Below, in pieces: positions 4,460 to 5,382 of a DNA stretch of 5,382 nucleotides. Every line of letters starts with the position of its first letter. The stretch's first letter is position 1. The notes beneath the pieces were generated by a model. It was not told where the DNA came from, searched no databases, and saw only the letters and a list, made by a program, of their open reading frames with translations. The DNA comes from 66-474 sp035249465 (GTDB lineage Bacteria > Pseudomonadota > Gammaproteobacteria > Xanthomonadales > Rhodanobacteraceae). The stretch is from positions 1 to 5,382 of the forward strand of contig DATFGL010000159.1 in NCBI GenBank assembly GCA_035249465.1, in the 5' to 3' direction. Both the position numbers and the translations under genes were made by a program.

Positions 4460-5382
4460 CGACGATTCGCATGGATGGCAGCCATCTCACGCGCGCCGAC
4501 GTGGTCGCGATTGCGCGTAAAGGCGCGAAGATCGAACTCGACGCGGCGCAATTGGAAAAAGTGCAGCGCGCCGCCGATTTCATCGCCGACAAGGTGCGCT
4601 GCGGCGAGCCGATCTACGGCGTCACCACCGGCTTTGGCAGCAACGCGGACAAGTTGCTGGGGGCGCATCGCGCGCGCGACGAATTGCCCGGAGGCAATCC
4701 CGACCCGCGCGACGAAACGCTGCCCGAAGAATTGCAGCATAACCTCGTCATCACCCATGCGGTTTGCGTGGGCGAACCGCTCGCGGCCGACGTGGTGCGG
4801 GCGATGCTGGCGATCCGCATCAACACGCTGATGCGCGGGCATTCCGGCATCCGTGTCGAAACCTTGAAAGCGCTGACCGCAATGTTGAACGGCGGCATCG
4901 TGCCGGTGGTGCCCGCGAAGGGGTCCGTGGGCGCGAGCGGCGATCTCGCACCGCTGTCGCACCTTGCGATCGTGTTGCTGGGCGGCGGTGAGGCGTTTTA
5001 CCAAGGCGAATGCATGTCCGGCGAAGAAGCCTTGCGGCGTGCCGGACTCCGGCCCGTGAAACTTTCCTTCAAGGAAGGCCTTGCGCTCAACAACGGTACC
5101 GCGCAGATGCTGGCGACCGCAGTATTGGCGCTGGACGAGCTGGAATACCTGCTCGGCGTTGCCAATCTCGCGGCGGCGATGACGCTGGATGCTTTCGCGG
5201 GCCGCAGTGGTGCGTTGCGCGAAGAAGTCCATGCACTGCGCCCGCATCCGGGGCAAGCGGCCGCGGCGAAGCACGTGCGCGGGTTGCTCGCGGATTCAGC
5301 CCTCGTCGACATCCCGTACCATTTGGTGCCGCGCTTCCGAACCTGGACCGCGCAGGCCTGGACGACGCCGGAAGACCAGGCG
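4456..5382 (+). CDS. HAL/PAL/TAL-family aromatic amino acid ammonia-lyase, histidine ammonia-lyase-like (3' end outside window)
   Basis: The first 309 residues of an MIO-dependent ammonia-lyase, usually 500-550 long, which eliminates ammonia from histidine (giving urocanate), phenylalanine or tyrosine. Visible parts are YGVTTGFG at 54-61 with catalytic Y54, GSVGASGDLAPLSH at 156-169 whose A160-S161-G162 cyclise into the MIO cofactor, and LNNGT at 211-215 with N213 near the active site. The substrate-selectivity pair is T100-H101; histidine lyases usually have S-H, tyrosine lyases H-L and phenylalanine lyases F-L, so histidine is the closest fit. It is not a typical HutH: there is an extra segment at about 66-92, N replaces L or I before NGT, and residues 285-309 look like an insertion before the expected QD-YSLR region. 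No hut genes are visible. Some aryl-polyene pigment clusters also carry such lyases, so another substrate is possible. Confidence 0.85.
   Translation, partial: MTTIRMDGSHLTRADVVAIARKGAKIELDAAQLEKVQRAADFIADKVRCGEPIYGVTTGFGSNADKLLGAHRARDELPGGNPDPRDETLPEELQHNLVITHAVCVGEPLAADVVRAMLAIRINTLMRGHSGIRVETLKALTAMLNGGIVPVVPAKGSVGASGDLAPLSHLAIVLLGGGEAFYQGECMSGEEALRRAGLRPVKLSFKEGLALNNGTAQMLATAVLALDELEYLLGVANLAAAMTLDAFAGRSGALREEVHALRPHPGQAAAAKHVRGLLADSALVDIPYHLVPRFRTWTAQAWTTPEDQA

Noticed and set aside
4051..5274. Minus-strand open frame of 407 codons opposite hisS and the lyase
   Set aside because: Covers two confidently identified genes and has no recognisable motif.
1..5382. CRISPR array, insertion sequence, phage or toxin-antitoxin genes
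   Set aside because: No regularly spaced repeats, transposase-like or small toxin-like reading frames, or terminal repeats were found; composition is even across the window.

Overview
The window is ordinary-looking chromosomal DNA from a GC-rich gammaproteobacterium, most likely of the order Xanthomonadales (Xanthomonadaceae or Rhodanobacteraceae). Three things support this: the tmk-holB-...-pilZ gene order known from Pseudomonas and Xanthomonas, a PilZ of the type IV pilus assembly type ending in PTHTM, and a HisRS of the long, eukaryote-like form that I recall from Xanthomonas. The order is an inference from protein resemblance and gene order; no search was run. No phage, transposon, integrase, toxin or CRISPR signature is visible.

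Layout, left to right. (1) Positions 2-256: the C-terminal 84 codons of thymidylate kinase (tmk), overlapping by 4 bases the start of holB (253-1239), the delta' subunit of the DNA polymerase III clamp loader. (2) A 118-base gap, then a TTG-started PIG-L/LmbE-type zinc deacetylase (1358-2344). (3) pilZ (2399-2767), a type IV pilus assembly factor. (4) A short intergenic stretch with a hairpin between two converging genes, then tRNA-Pro(CGG) on the minus strand (2875-2951). (5) A divergent intergenic region carrying two overlapping inverted repeats at the tRNA 5' end. (6) hisS (3071-4459), histidyl-tRNA synthetase, overlapping by 4 bases an aromatic amino acid ammonia-lyase gene (4456 to the window end, incomplete).

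The left half is a DNA-replication pair (tmk-holB), followed by a sugar-deacetylase-like gene and pilZ, all reading rightward and probably partly co-transcribed. The right half pairs a synthetase that consumes histidine for protein synthesis with a lyase of the family that deaminates histidine, phenylalanine or tyrosine. Their ATGA overlap suggests translational coupling. The tRNA-Pro reads CCG, a very common proline codon in these genes.

I found no clear new defence or mobile system. The points most worth a second look are the competing hairpins at the 5' end of the tRNA, its U6:U67 mismatch, the coupled hisS-lyase pair with an unusual lyase, the eukaryote-like HisRS, and the PIG-L gene between holB and pilZ.
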